From positions 1 through 64,000 of the forward strand of contig JAIEPJ010000132.1 of the NCBI GenBank assembly GCA_019749835.1: a stretch of DNA of 64,000 bases, written 5' to 3'. Numbering within the stretch: position 1 is the first letter of the stretch; each line of letters begins with the position of its first letter. The DNA comes from Phreatobacter sp. (lineage in GTDB: Bacteria; Pseudomonadota; Alphaproteobacteria; Rhizobiales; Phreatobacteraceae). Positions 1 through 8,150 of the stretch are shown here, one piece after another. The notes under the pieces were generated by a model that saw only the letters and a program-made list of their open reading frames with translations, ran no database searches and was not told where the DNA came from. The position numbers were made by a program, and so were the translations under genes.

Positions 1-1
1 A

Positions 2-1267
2 CTACAGCCAGTCGGGCAGGCGATCCATGGCGATGATGGCCTCGACGTCGAATCGCGGCCGCACCACCGCATAGTCCGCGCCGCGTACCAGCACTTCCGG
101 CGACAGGGGCCGCGTGTTGTAGGTTCCTGCCTGGACCGCGCCATAGGCGCCGGCCGTCATCACCGCCAGAAGGTCGCCGGGCCCGACCGCGGGAAGCTTG
201 CGGCCGAGGGCGAGATAGTCGCCGCTCTCGCAGATCGGACCGACCACATCCACCTTTGGCTTCGGCGCACCGGGGACGGGCTGGCGCACCGGCCGGATCT
301 CGTGATGGGCCTCATAGAGCGTCGGGCGGATGAGATCGTTCATCGCGCCGTCGACGATGACGAAGGTGTGGCCTTCGGTTTCCTTCACATAGATGACGCG
401 GGTGACGAGGATACCGGCATTGCCGACCATCATGCGGCCGGGCTCCATGATCACCCTGGCGCCGAGGCTCGCCGTATGGCGCTTCACCACCTCGGCATAG
501 CGGGTGGGCTCGGGCGGCGGTTCGTTGTCGTCGCGATAGGGGATCCCGAGGCCGCCGCCGACATCGACATGGTCGATGGCGTGGCCGTCGGCCCGGAGCG
601 TTCCGACGAATTCGGCCAGCAGGGCATAGGCGTCGTCGAAGGGCTGCAGGTCGGTGATCTGCGAGCCGATATGCATGTCGACGCCGGCGATGTGGATGCC
701 GGGGAGCTTGGCGGCGCGGGCATAGGCCTCGCGGGCGGTGGAGATGGGGATGCCGAACTTGTCGCCCTTCTTGCCCGTGGAGATCTTGGCGTGGGTCCTG
801 GCGTCGACGTCGGGATTGACGCGGAAGGAGACATGAGCCGTGCGCCCGAGGGACGTGGCGACGCGGGAGAGCTGCGCGACCTCCGGCTCGCTCTCGACAT
901 TGATGCAGAAAACGCCGGCTTCCAGCGCCGCTGCATGCTCGGCCTCGGTCTTGCCGACACCGGAGAACATGATCCGATCCCCGGGGACCCCGGCTGCCAG
1001 CGCCCGCTTCAGCTCACCGCCGGAGACCACGTCCATGCCGGCGCCGAGCCGCGCCAGGGTCTTGATGACGGCCTGGTTGGAATTGGCCTTCATCGCATAG
1101 CAGACGAGGAAGTCGAGGCCAGCGAAGGCCTCCGAGAAGACGCGATAGTGCCGTTCCAGCGTCGCCGTGGAATAGCAGTAAAAGGGCGTGCCGACCTCGG
1201 CCGCGATGGTGTCGAGCGGCACGTCCTCGGCGTGAAGGCGGCCGTCGCGATAGGCGAAATGATGCAT
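2..1267 (-). CDS. lysA: Diaminopimelate decarboxylase
   Basis: A 421-residue fold-III PLP enzyme that decarboxylates meso-diaminopimelate to L-lysine in the cytoplasm, the last step of lysine synthesis. The PLP lysine lies in YAMKAN (Lys60). The family motifs HIGSQI, GGGLGIPY and CESGDYL (substrate-binding Cys) are all present, and length is normal. The reading frame stays open upstream, but family alignment and the MHHFAYRDGR opening favour the start at 1267. The stop codon lies three bases from the left edge, so the gene is complete. It is co-oriented with the LptM gene 46 bp upstream, the usual alphaproteobacterial arrangement. Confidence 0.97.
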   Translation of the reverse strand: MHHFAYRDGRLHAEDVPLDTIAAEVGTPFYCYSTATLERHYRVFSEAFAGLDFLVCYAMKANSNQAVIKTLARLGAGMDVVSGGELKRALAAGVPGDRIMFSGVGKTEAEHAAALEAGVFCINVESEPEVAQLSRVATSLGRTAHVSFRVNPDVDARTHAKISTGKKGDKFGIPISTAREAYARAAKLPGIHIAGVDMHIGSQITDLQPFDDAYALLAEFVGTLRADGHAIDHVDVGGGLGIPYRDDNEPPPEPTRYAEVVKRHTASLGARVIMEPGRMMVGNAGILVTRVIYVKETEGHTFVIVDGAMNDLIRPTLYEAHHEIRPVRQPVPGAPKPKVDVVGPICESGDYLALGRKLPAVGPGDLLAVMTAGAYGAVQAGTYNTRPLSPEVLVRGADYAVVRPRFDVEAIIAMDRLPDWL

Positions 1268-1313
1268 GGCGGGGGTGTTCGGCTTCAGTGTCGCGGCTGT
1301 GCGGCCGGCAGGT

Positions 1314-1607
1314 CTAGAGCAGCGGGTCGAGGATGAACTGCCCGGAGGGGACCAACTGGCCGCCACCGACGGGTCGGTTACGGTCATAGTCGCGGCGCGC
1401 CGACGGCTCCGCCTGGCGCTGGGTGGGGTTGGCGGGGTCGGCCGGGACTTCGGCCCGCGGCGGCAGGTTCGGCGGCGTCGGCCCGCCGATGGGCGAGGGG
1501 GTCTCGCCAGGGAGTTCCAGACCACCCCTGCGACCGCACCCGCCGAGCGCCGCCGCGCCCGCAAGGACAGCAAAGAGGGCAGTGCGGCGGGACAGCGATG
1601 GGGTCAA
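1314..1607 (-). CDS. lptM: LptM-like small lipoprotein
   Basis: A 97-residue lipoprotein. It has an N-terminal basic stretch, a hydrophobic segment and the lipobox LGGC (Cys near residue 24), followed by a Pro/Gly-rich tail ending in a QFILDPLL-type C-terminus. LptM (formerly YifL) helps mature the LPS translocon LptDE at the outer membrane. In alphaproteobacteria this gene usually sits between argH and lysA; here lysA follows but argH is missing upstream. The start is TTG at 1607, supported by a GAGGA ribosome-binding site seven bases upstream. The assignment rests on size, lipobox and the lysA neighbour. Confidence 0.8.
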   Translation of the reverse strand: MTPSLSRRTALFAVLAGAAALGGCGRRGGLELPGETPSPIGGPTPPNLPPRAEVPADPANPTQRQAEPSARRDYDRNRPVGGGQLVPSGQFILDPLL

Positions 1608-1712
1608 TGCAGGGTCCTCGGCGAATGAGCGGGCGAACCATAACGGAAGCGGCGATGGACTGCGAGAGGGGGCCGCTTTGCATTCTTGCGGGAGGTCGGG
1701 CGTGTTGCGGCC

Positions 1713-2627
1713 TCAGGCAGGTGCCGGGGGTGTTTCGCCTGCCGGCCCGCCGCCAAGCTGCGCGCCGGCCCTGGCGAAGGCCAGCACTGCGGGGGACGTC
1801 TCGCCCCGCCGGGTGCCGATGCAGACCTCCACCGGTTCCGGGCCGTCGCTGATGACGAGGAAGCGCACGCCCTTGACGCCGAGGCGGGCCGCGACCTCCG
1901 GCACCAGCGCGACGCCGAGGCCGGCCGAAACGAGGCCCACGACCGTGTGGATCTGCGTCGCCTCCTGGACGATGACCGGAGTCACCCCGGCGCGGTCGAG
2001 GGCACCGGTGATGCGGGCATGGAAAAGCGGGCTGCTCAGCCGCGGAAAGCCGATCATCGGCGTAGTGGCGAGGTCGCGCAGCGACACCGTGCTCCCCGTG
2101 CAGAAGGCCATGTCGGCCGGCACGGCCAGCAGGAAATGCTCGCGCCGGATCGTCTCGAAGCAGAGGCCCTCGACGCCGGCGACGGGCCGGAGAATGCCGA
2201 CATCGATATCGCCCGCGGCGAGCGCGGCCGCCTGCTCGGCCATGGTCATCTCGGCGAGGTCGAGCCCCACCTGCGGGTGATCGCTGCTGAACAGGCGCAG
2301 GAGCTCCGGCAGGGTGCCGTAGGTCGCGGAATGGATGAAGCCGATGCGCAAACGGCCCGACTTGCCCTCTGCGATCGCCCGCGTCTCGTCGCCGGCGCGC
2401 CGGAGATCTTCCAGAATGCGGCGTGCGCGCGCGAGAAGGGCGGTCCCGGCGCGGGTCAGCGCGACGCGGCGCTGGGTCCGCTCGAACAGGACGGCGCCGA
2501 GGTCCTTTTCGAGATCGCGGATGCGGCGGCTCAGATGCGGCTGGGCAATGCCGAGCCGCCCGGCGGCGCGGCCGAAATGCAGGTCCTCGGCGAGGACGAC
2601 GAAACTGCGCAACCCGACAATATCCAC
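1713..2627 (-). CDS. LysR-family transcriptional regulator
   Basis: A 304-residue LysR regulator. The N-terminal winged helix-turn-helix (about residues 1-60) contains the typical LHFGRAAGRLGIAQPHLSRRI helix pair. The C-terminal two-lobe effector domain covers about residues 90-295. It starts with GTG at 2627 without a clear ribosome-binding site. It is divergent from the RraA/Ldh/TctC/HIBADH operon and separated by 98 bp that contain a perfect ATTGAT-N11-ATCAAT dyad, so it most likely controls that operon and itself. The effector is unknown; a hydroxy- or oxo-dicarboxylate would fit the neighbours. Confidence 0.93.
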   Translation of the reverse strand: MDIVGLRSFVVLAEDLHFGRAAGRLGIAQPHLSRRIRDLEKDLGAVLFERTQRRVALTRAGTALLARARRILEDLRRAGDETRAIAEGKSGRLRIGFIHSATYGTLPELLRLFSSDHPQVGLDLAEMTMAEQAAALAAGDIDVGILRPVAGVEGLCFETIRREHFLLAVPADMAFCTGSTVSLRDLATTPMIGFPRLSSPLFHARITGALDRAGVTPVIVQEATQIHTVVGLVSAGLGVALVPEVAARLGVKGVRFLVISDGPEPVEVCIGTRRGETSPAVLAFARAGAQLGGGPAGETPPAPA

Positions 2628-2650
2628 ATTGATACGGATAGCGCATCAAT
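2628..2650. promoter_or_regulatory. LysR-type operator (ATTGAT-N11-ATCAAT)
   Basis: A perfect 6-bp inverted repeat with an 11-bp spacer: ATTGAT at 2628-2633 and ATCAAT at 2645-2650. It contains the classical T-N11-A core and abuts the LysR GTG start. A further ATCAAT half-site lies at 2659-2664, a common arrangement for the activation site of LysR regulators. The palindrome is seen directly; binding is inferred. Confidence 0.72.
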
Positions 2651-2725
2651 CCTTGTCTATCAATTTATTGGACGTCTTTTGACTGATCTCCATACTCCCG
2701 GCGAAAAGACGGTCCGGGAGGACGT

Positions 2726-3394
2726 ATGAGCATCGGATTTCGCGTTCAGGCCCGCGTAGCGGCCAGCAAAGACCTTGTCGACGGCCTTGCGGGTGTGCCG
2801 ACGTCCATCGCCTCGGACAACATGGCGCGGCTCTTCGCCGGTGGTTGCGGCCTCAGGCCTTATCATCGGGGCGGGGCGCTGCTCGGGACGGCCTTCACCG
2901 TCCGCACCCGCCCGGGTGACAATCTCATGGTCCACAAGGCGATCGACATGGCGGAGCCGGGCGATGTCGTCGTGGTGGATGCCGGCGGCGATCTGACCAA
3001 CGCGATCATCGGCGAAATCATGCTGTCGATTGCCGCCCGCCGCGGCCTCGCCGGCTTGGTCATCGATGGGGCGGTGCGCGACACCGACCATATCGGCGCC
3101 TCGCCGCTGCCGGTCTATGCGCGCGGCGTCACCCATCGCGGGCCCTACAAGGACGGGCCGGGCGAGTTGAACGGTCCGGTCAGCATCGGCGGCATGCCGG
3201 TCAGGCCGGGCGACATCATCATCGGTGATGCGGACGGCATCCTCGCGATTCCGCAGGCAGAAGCGGCCGAGGTGGCCCGGCTGAGCCGCGCCCAGATGGC
3301 GCGCGAACAGGCCATCCTCGCCTCCATCGCCGACGGCAGCATCGACAGGTCCTGGGTCGATGCGACCCTGAGGGCACGGGGCTGCGCGCTGTGA
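2726..3394 (+). CDS. RraA-family aldolase/decarboxylase
   Basis: A 222-residue RraA/HMG-aldolase family protein. Characterised members cleave 4-hydroxy-4-methyl-2-oxoglutarate and decarboxylate oxaloacetate with a divalent metal. The central block has GGDLTNAIIGE, then VIDGAVRDTDHI, whose Arg-Asp pair is the catalytic and metal-linked signature, then GDIIIGDADGILAIP. A strong GGGAGGA site sits just before the ATG. It overlaps the next gene by four bases (GTGA), so the two are translationally coupled. An enzyme role in the local catabolic operon is more likely than the RNase E inhibitor role of E. coli RraA. The exact substrate is unknown. Confidence 0.88.
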   Translation: MSIGFRVQARVAASKDLVDGLAGVPTSIASDNMARLFAGGCGLRPYHRGGALLGTAFTVRTRPGDNLMVHKAIDMAEPGDVVVVDAGGDLTNAIIGEIMLSIAARRGLAGLVIDGAVRDTDHIGASPLPVYARGVTHRGPYKDGPGELNGPVSIGGMPVRPGDIIIGDADGILAIPQAEAAEVARLSRAQMAREQAILASIADGSIDRSWVDATLRARGCAL

Positions 3395-4482
3395 CCCAGT
3401 TCACTCCTGAGGCCCTGACCGACTTCTGCACGGCGGCGCTCGTCGCTGGCGGCGTGCGGCAGCAGGTGGCCGGCCCGGTTGCCTCCTCCCTGGTCTATGC
3501 CGATGTGCGCGGCGTCGAATCCCATGGCGTGCTGCGCCTGCCGATCTATCTCCGCCGTGTCAGGGAAGGCATGGTGGACGTCGTCCGCGAGCCCGCTGTC
3601 GTCCAGGACCGCGGCGCGACGGCGCTGGTCGACGGCGGCAACAATTTCGGCGCCTATGTCGGCCAGAAGGCGCTGGACCTCGCTATCGAGAGGGCGCGCC
3701 ACTTCGGCGTGGCGACCGTCGGCGTGCGTCGCTCCAACCATTTCGGCACGGCTGCCTATTTCGCCGAACAGGCGGCCGCGGCGGGCCTCATCGCCGTCAT
3801 CGTTTCGAACGCGTCACAGACCATGCCGCCGACGGGCGGGGTCCGGCCATTCCTCGGCACCAATCCGCTGGCGATCGCCGCCCCTACGGGCGGACCGACA
3901 CCATTCCTCCTCGACATGGCAACCAGCCAGGTGGCCCGCGGCAAGCTCATCGCGGCGGCGCGGCGCGGCGAGGCGATCCCCGAGGGCTGGGCCATCGATG
4001 CGGCCGGACAGCCGACGCGCGATGCGGAAGCCGGACTCGCAGGGGCTGTTCTGCCGCTCGGCGGCGCCAAGGGCTATGGCCTGTCCATGGCGATCGACAT
4101 CCTCGCCGGCGTTCTCACCGGTGCCGGCTACGGCCCGCATGTGCGCAACATGTATGAGGACTGGGAGAATCCGCAGGATGTCGGCCACAGCTTCATCCTC
4201 ATCGACATCACTGCCTTCATGCCGCTGTCCACCTTCCTTGCCCGCATGCAGGACTATGTGGCGCTGCTGAAGGCCGAGCCGCGGGGCCCCGGCATAGCGG
4301 AGATCCTGTTTGCCGGGGAATATGAACATCGTCTGGCGCAGGGGCGCCGCGAGACCGGCATCTTCCTCGTCCCCGCGGTCGTGCGGGAACTGTCGGATCT
4401 GGCGGCGGATCTCGCCGTCCCGATGCCGCAACCCATCGACCTCGTCGATCTCCGGAACGGGCGGGCCGCCGCCGGGGCCTGA
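3391..4482 (+). CDS. Ldh-family NAD(P)-dependent 2-hydroxyacid dehydrogenase
   Basis: A 363-residue member of the malate/L-lactate/sulfolactate dehydrogenase family (not the Rossmann MDH/LDH family). The catalytic His motif SHGVLRLP is near residue 50. The nucleotide-binding stretch GVRRSNHFGTAAYFAEQA and the GTNPLAIA and LDMATSQVARGK blocks are intact. It starts at GTG 3391, overlapping the RraA-like stop codon. The family oxidises 2-hydroxyacids such as malate, lactate, ureidoglycolate or sulfolactate to 2-oxoacids. With an aldolase and a HIBADH-type reductase in the same operon, a hydroxy-dicarboxylate route is plausible. Substrate is not readable from the sequence. Confidence 0.9.
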   Translation: MTQFTPEALTDFCTAALVAGGVRQQVAGPVASSLVYADVRGVESHGVLRLPIYLRRVREGMVDVVREPAVVQDRGATALVDGGNNFGAYVGQKALDLAIERARHFGVATVGVRRSNHFGTAAYFAEQAAAAGLIAVIVSNASQTMPPTGGVRPFLGTNPLAIAAPTGGPTPFLLDMATSQVARGKLIAAARRGEAIPEGWAIDAAGQPTRDAEAGLAGAVLPLGGAKGYGLSMAIDILAGVLTGAGYGPHVRNMYEDWENPQDVGHSFILIDITAFMPLSTFLARMQDYVALLKAEPRGPGIAEILFAGEYEHRLAQGRRETGIFLVPAVVRELSDLAADLAVPMPQPIDLVDLRNGRAAAGA

Positions 4483-4533
4483 CCGCTCTATCACCAAGTC
4501 GCCGCAGCGCGACGTCGCCAAGGGAGGATTCAC

Positions 4534-5487
4534 ATGTTGCACCGCCGTCACCTTCTGAGCCTTGCCGGTTCCGCCCTCGCCCTTCCGGTCCTGTCCGCAC
4601 GGGCCCAGTCCGGCTGGACGCCGAGCCGCCCGATCACGCTGCTCGTCGGCTTCCAGCCCGGCGGTGGCACCGACGTCACCGCCCGGGCCGTAGCCCAGGC
4701 TGCCGAAGGCGTCTCCCCGGTGCCGATCCTGGTGGTGAACCGGCCCGGTGCAGCCGGCGCCATCGCCGCCGAGTTCGTCGCCCGTGGCGAGCCCGACGGC
4801 TATACAATGCTCGTCGGCGGCGGCAGCGAGAGCACGACCCTGCCGCATTACAACCGCCTCAACTACAAGCTTGAGGACTTCCGTGGCATCGCGCGGGTCA
4901 ACCGCGAGCACATGGTGCTGGTCACCTTTCGGCAGGGCGGCATCAACTCCATCGCCGAACTGGTCAGGCGCGCCAAGGCCGAGCCCGGCAAGCTGACCTA
5001 TGGGTCCTCCGGCCAGGGCGGCATCCTGCATGCCGCCTTCCAGGCGCTGGAGAAGACGGCCGGCATCCAGATGACCCATGTCGCCTATCGCGGCGGTGCT
5101 CATGCTTTGCAGGACCTGCTCGGGGGGCGGCTCGACATGACGCTGCTGACGCCGGCCGAGGCCAAGAACCAGGCCGATGCCGGCCATGTGTTCATCCTCG
5201 CCACCACGTCCAATCGCAGCAGTATCCTCCCTGACACGCCCTCGCTCACGGAAGCCGGCGTCCCGGTCAACATCGAGAACATGAAGGGATTGATGGTCTC
5301 GGCGCGCACGCCGGCGCCGATCATCGCCTATCACGACGCCCTGTTCGCGCGGATCCTGCAGAGCGACCGCATGAGGGAGATCGCTCAGCGGACCAATCTC
5401 GACCTCGCCTATCTCGACGGCGCCGGTTTCATGAAGGCGATGGAGGACACGTCCCGGGCGGTGCTCGCCGCCAAGGGCGATTCCTGA
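4534..5487 (+). CDS. Tripartite tricarboxylate (Bug/TctC) solute-binding protein
   Basis: A 317-residue periplasmic Bug/TctC receptor. It has a signal peptide with cleavage near ARAQS, then the family features PITLLVGFQPGGGTD (residues ~30-45), VVNRPGAAG and KLTYGSSGQGG. It presumably binds a carboxylate for uptake. An AGGGAGGA site precedes the ATG. No TctA or TctB membrane gene is nearby, so it is an orphan receptor that must borrow a membrane partner elsewhere or act as a sensor. It sits inside the LysR-controlled catabolic operon, suggesting it captures that pathway's substrate. Confidence 0.92.
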   Translation: MLHRRHLLSLAGSALALPVLSARAQSGWTPSRPITLLVGFQPGGGTDVTARAVAQAAEGVSPVPILVVNRPGAAGAIAAEFVARGEPDGYTMLVGGGSESTTLPHYNRLNYKLEDFRGIARVNREHMVLVTFRQGGINSIAELVRRAKAEPGKLTYGSSGQGGILHAAFQALEKTAGIQMTHVAYRGGAHALQDLLGGRLDMTLLTPAEAKNQADAGHVFILATTSNRSSILPDTPSLTEAGVPVNIENMKGLMVSARTPAPIIAYHDALFARILQSDRMREIAQRTNLDLAYLDGAGFMKAMEDTSRAVLAAKGDS

Positions 5488-5490
5488 GTC

Positions 5491-6408
5491 ATGACGGGGT
5501 CGGCAGGGAGCGTCGCCTTCATCGGCCTCGGCGTCATGGGGGCGGGCATGGCCGCCAACCTGGCGCAAAAGGGGTTCGCGACGACTGTTTTCAACCGCAG
5601 CGCCGCCAAGGCGGCCCCCCTGGCCGCGGCCGGTGCCCTGGTGGCGGCTTCGGCACGGGAGGCGGTCGGCGGAGCAGCCGTCGTGTTCCTTTGCCTGCCG
5701 GCGACCGGCGATGTCGAGGCTGTGCTGTTCGGTTCCGCGGGCATCGCCGATAGCCTTGCCGCCGGGACTGTGGTGGTCGATACCAGCACCATCGACCCGG
5801 TGGCGACCCGTGACTTTGCCGGTCGCCTCTCGGCCAGGGGCGTCGCCCTGCTCGACGCGCCGGTCTCGGGTGGCCAGAAGGGCGCTGCCGACGGAACCCT
5901 GACCTGCATGGTCGGCGGCCCGGCGGAGGCCCTCGAAACGGCACGGCCCTTCCTTGCGGCGATGGCGACCACGATCGTCCATGTCGGTGGGAGCGGTGCC
6001 GGTCAGGTCGCCAAGGCCTGCAACCAGATCTGCGTCTCCGCCAATCTGGTCGGCGCCAGCGAGGCCATGGCGCTGGCGATGAAGATGGGCGTCGACCCGG
6101 CACGCGTGCGCGAGGCGCTGCTCGGCGGTGCTGCCCGCAGCGTCGTGCTGGAGCGCCATGTCCAGAAGCTGCTCGACCGCGACTTCCGGCCCGGATTCCG
6201 CACGGCTCTGATCACCAAGGACCTCGCCATCGCGGCGAAAGCCCTCAACGACGCCCAGGTCTTCGCGCCCGTCGCTGCCGCCGTCCTGCAGGTCCTCAAG
6301 GGCCTCGGCGCCTCCGGTCGCCAGGATGACGACTGGTGCTCCGTCGGCGATCTGATCCAGCAACTGTCGGCGGTCGAGCCGACGGATCGGCATACAACCG
6401 CAAGCTGA
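5491..6408 (+). CDS. 3-hydroxyisobutyrate dehydrogenase-family reductase
   Basis: A 305-residue beta-hydroxyacid dehydrogenase. The N-terminal Rossmann motif is VAFIGLGVMGAGMAANLA. The substrate-binding block is DAPVSGGQKGAADGTLTCMVGG, and the catalytic lysine lies in GQVAKACNQ. Relatives include 3-hydroxyisobutyrate dehydrogenase, tartronate semialdehyde reductase (GarR) and succinic semialdehyde reductase. It starts three bases after the TctC stop and closes the operon. In this context it probably reduces or oxidises a 3-hydroxyacid formed by the aldolase step. The substrate is unknown. Confidence 0.9.
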   Translation: MTGSAGSVAFIGLGVMGAGMAANLAQKGFATTVFNRSAAKAAPLAAAGALVAASAREAVGGAAVVFLCLPATGDVEAVLFGSAGIADSLAAGTVVVDTSTIDPVATRDFAGRLSARGVALLDAPVSGGQKGAADGTLTCMVGGPAEALETARPFLAAMATTIVHVGGSGAGQVAKACNQICVSANLVGASEAMALAMKMGVDPARVREALLGGAARSVVLERHVQKLLDRDFRPGFRTALITKDLAIAAKALNDAQVFAPVAAAVLQVLKGLGASGRQDDDWCSVGDLIQQLSAVEPTDRHTTAS

Positions 6409-6791
6409 CAACGAAATCGGCCGGAGGTCGCGCGCCTCAGGGCGGTGCGGCGTACCGTGCGACACTGTTCGACCTGCAGGGTCTTCGACCGGCACCCTGA
6501 TCTTCGCGTCGCTTTCGCTATTTTCAGTAATATCTGAAAATCAAGAAAGCCCGGTACCCCCCGATGCCCCGGTCATCCTGTCGCTTCTCCACCGGCGCCT
6601 CGATCGCGCCGCCACCCGGTCCGTCCCCTCGTCGCGCCGTCGCGCCGTCATCAGGCCGCCACCGACGGGACCTCCTGGTCCGCGGGGACCATGGCGCCCA
6701 ACGGATCGCGACCGGCAAGCGCGTTCTCATCATCGCCCGTCGTCATGCCGGTCCGCCGGCACGGCCGAACCTGGCCAACGAGGTCTGACCC
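6409..6791. other. 383-bp non-coding region upstream of cydAB
   Basis: No convincing gene. Short open frames here are GC-driven, with no ribosome-binding site or recognisable family. The only strong signal is an AT-rich perfect palindrome at 6520-6541 in otherwise GC-rich DNA. The cydA ribosome-binding site (GAGG, eight bases before the ATG) lies at the right end. The region must also hold the end of the upstream operon, but I see no hairpin-plus-T-run terminator. Confidence 0.6.
6520..6541. promoter_or_regulatory. Palindrome upstream of cydA, candidate operator
   Basis: Perfect 8-bp arms, ATTTTCAG (6520-6527) and CTGAAAAT (6534-6541), around the 6-bp centre TAATAT. It is an AT-rich island about 250 bp before the cydA start. 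It does not match an FNR/FixK box (TTGAT-N4-ATCAA) or a T-N11-A LysR site. The short symmetric form is compatible with a dimeric repressor such as an Rrf2- or GntR-type protein, but the regulator is unknown. A terminator is unlikely because the stem is AT-rich and no T-run follows. Confidence 0.5.
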
Positions 6792-8144
6792 ATGGACCCT
6801 ATCCTTCTCGCGCGCATCCAGTTCGGCGCCAACATCTCGTTCCACATCCTCTTCCCGACGATCACCATCGCGCTGGGATGGGCCCTGGTCTTCTTCAAGC
6901 TGCGCTACCGGGCGACGCGAGACCTCAAGTGGATGGACGTCTACCATTTCTGGGTGAAGATCTTCGCGCTGAGCTTCGCCCTCGGCGTCGTCTCCGGCAT
7001 CACCATGAGCTTCCAGTTCGGTACGAACTGGCCAGGTTTCATGGAGCGCGTCGGCAATGTCGCCGGCCCGCTCCTCGCCTATGAGGTCCTGACCGCCTTC
7101 TTCCTTGAGGCCGTCTTCCTCGGCATCATGCTGTTCGGCTTCCGCAAGGTGCCCAGCTGGGTCCATACCCTCGCCACCGTTCTGGTGGCCGGGGCCACGA
7201 CCCTGTCCGCCTTCTGGATCATCGTGCTCAATTCGTGGATGCACACGCCGACCGGCTTCGAGATCCGCAATGGCGTGGTGCATGCCACCAACTGGATGGA
7301 GATCATCTTCAATCCGTCGATGCCCTACCGGCTGACGCATATGCTCCTGGCCTCGGGTCTGACGACCGCCTTTCTGATCGCCGGCCTGTCGGCCTATCGC
7401 TGGCTGCGCAACGACCGCACGCCGGCTGTGCTTGCGGCGCTGCGCTTCGGCGTTGCCGTCGCCGCCATCCTCATTCCCTTGCAGATCCTCGCCGGCGACA
7501 TGCACGGGCTCAACACGCTGGAGCACCAGCCGCAGAAGGTCGCCGCCATGGAAGGCAACTGGGAGACCGGTCCGGCAAAGCCGCTGATCCTCTTCGCCTG
7601 GCCGGACGAGGCGACCCGCTCGAACCGGTTCGAGATCGGCATCCCCTATGGGGCGAGCCTGATCCTGAAGCATGATCCGCAGGGTGTCGTTCCCGGCCTC
7701 AACGATTTCGCGGGACGGCATCCGCCTGTGGCGCCGGTCTTCTTCGCCTTCCGCATCATGATCGGCGTCGGTCTGCTCATGCTGGCCGTGTCCTGGGTCG
7801 CCGCCTGGTGGCTGTGGCGTCGCGGCGATCCCCATCCCTGGCTCGCGCGGGTGCTGGTCGGCATGACCTTCTCGGGATGGGTTGCGACCCTCGCCGGCTG
7901 GTATGTCACGGAGATCGGCCGCCAGCCCTGGCTGGTGACCGGCGTGCTGCGGACATCGGAGGCTGCATCGGCGGTGCCCGCGGCGATGATCGCCGCCACG
8001 CTTGCCGCCTATCTCGCGGTCTATGCCCTGCTGCTGGCGGCCTATGTGGCAACACTGTTCCTGCTGGCGCGCAAGGGGGCGAAGCCCCAGACGATCGAGA
8101 CCGGCCCGACGCCCCATCCCACCGCCTTCGTTGCGGCGGAGTGA
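6792..8144 (+). CDS. cydA: Cytochrome bd-type quinol oxidase subunit I (CIO type)
   Basis: A 450-residue multi-pass inner-membrane subunit that oxidises quinol and reduces oxygen to water without proton pumping. The N-terminal heme-ligand His is residue 18 in ISFHILFP. The conserved GRQPW motif appears late in the protein. The periplasmic Q-loop between about residues 250 and 310 is short compared with E. coli CydA (522 residues), as in the cyanide-insensitive oxidase (CioA) subfamily. cydB follows after six bases. It would support respiration at low oxygen or under cyanide, sulfide or nitric oxide stress. Confidence 0.95.
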   Translation: MDPILLARIQFGANISFHILFPTITIALGWALVFFKLRYRATRDLKWMDVYHFWVKIFALSFALGVVSGITMSFQFGTNWPGFMERVGNVAGPLLAYEVLTAFFLEAVFLGIMLFGFRKVPSWVHTLATVLVAGATTLSAFWIIVLNSWMHTPTGFEIRNGVVHATNWMEIIFNPSMPYRLTHMLLASGLTTAFLIAGLSAYRWLRNDRTPAVLAALRFGVAVAAILIPLQILAGDMHGLNTLEHQPQKVAAMEGNWETGPAKPLILFAWPDEATRSNRFEIGIPYGASLILKHDPQGVVPGLNDFAGRHPPVAPVFFAFRIMIGVGLLMLAVSWVAAWWLWRRGDPHPWLARVLVGMTFSGWVATLAGWYVTEIGRQPWLVTGVLRTSEAASAVPAAMIAATLAAYLAVYALLLAAYVATLFLLARKGAKPQTIETGPTPHPTAFVAAE

Positions 8145-8150
8145 CCGGCC

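Noticed and set aside
3814-6495. An 893-codon minus-strand open frame across the Ldh/TctC/HIBADH genes
   Set aside because: It spans three clear plus-strand genes and has only low-complexity shadow composition.
6564-6788. A 74-residue plus-strand frame just before cydA, considered as a CydX-like or leader peptide
   Set aside because: Arg/Pro-rich with no membrane segment and no ribosome-binding site. CydX normally follows cydB.
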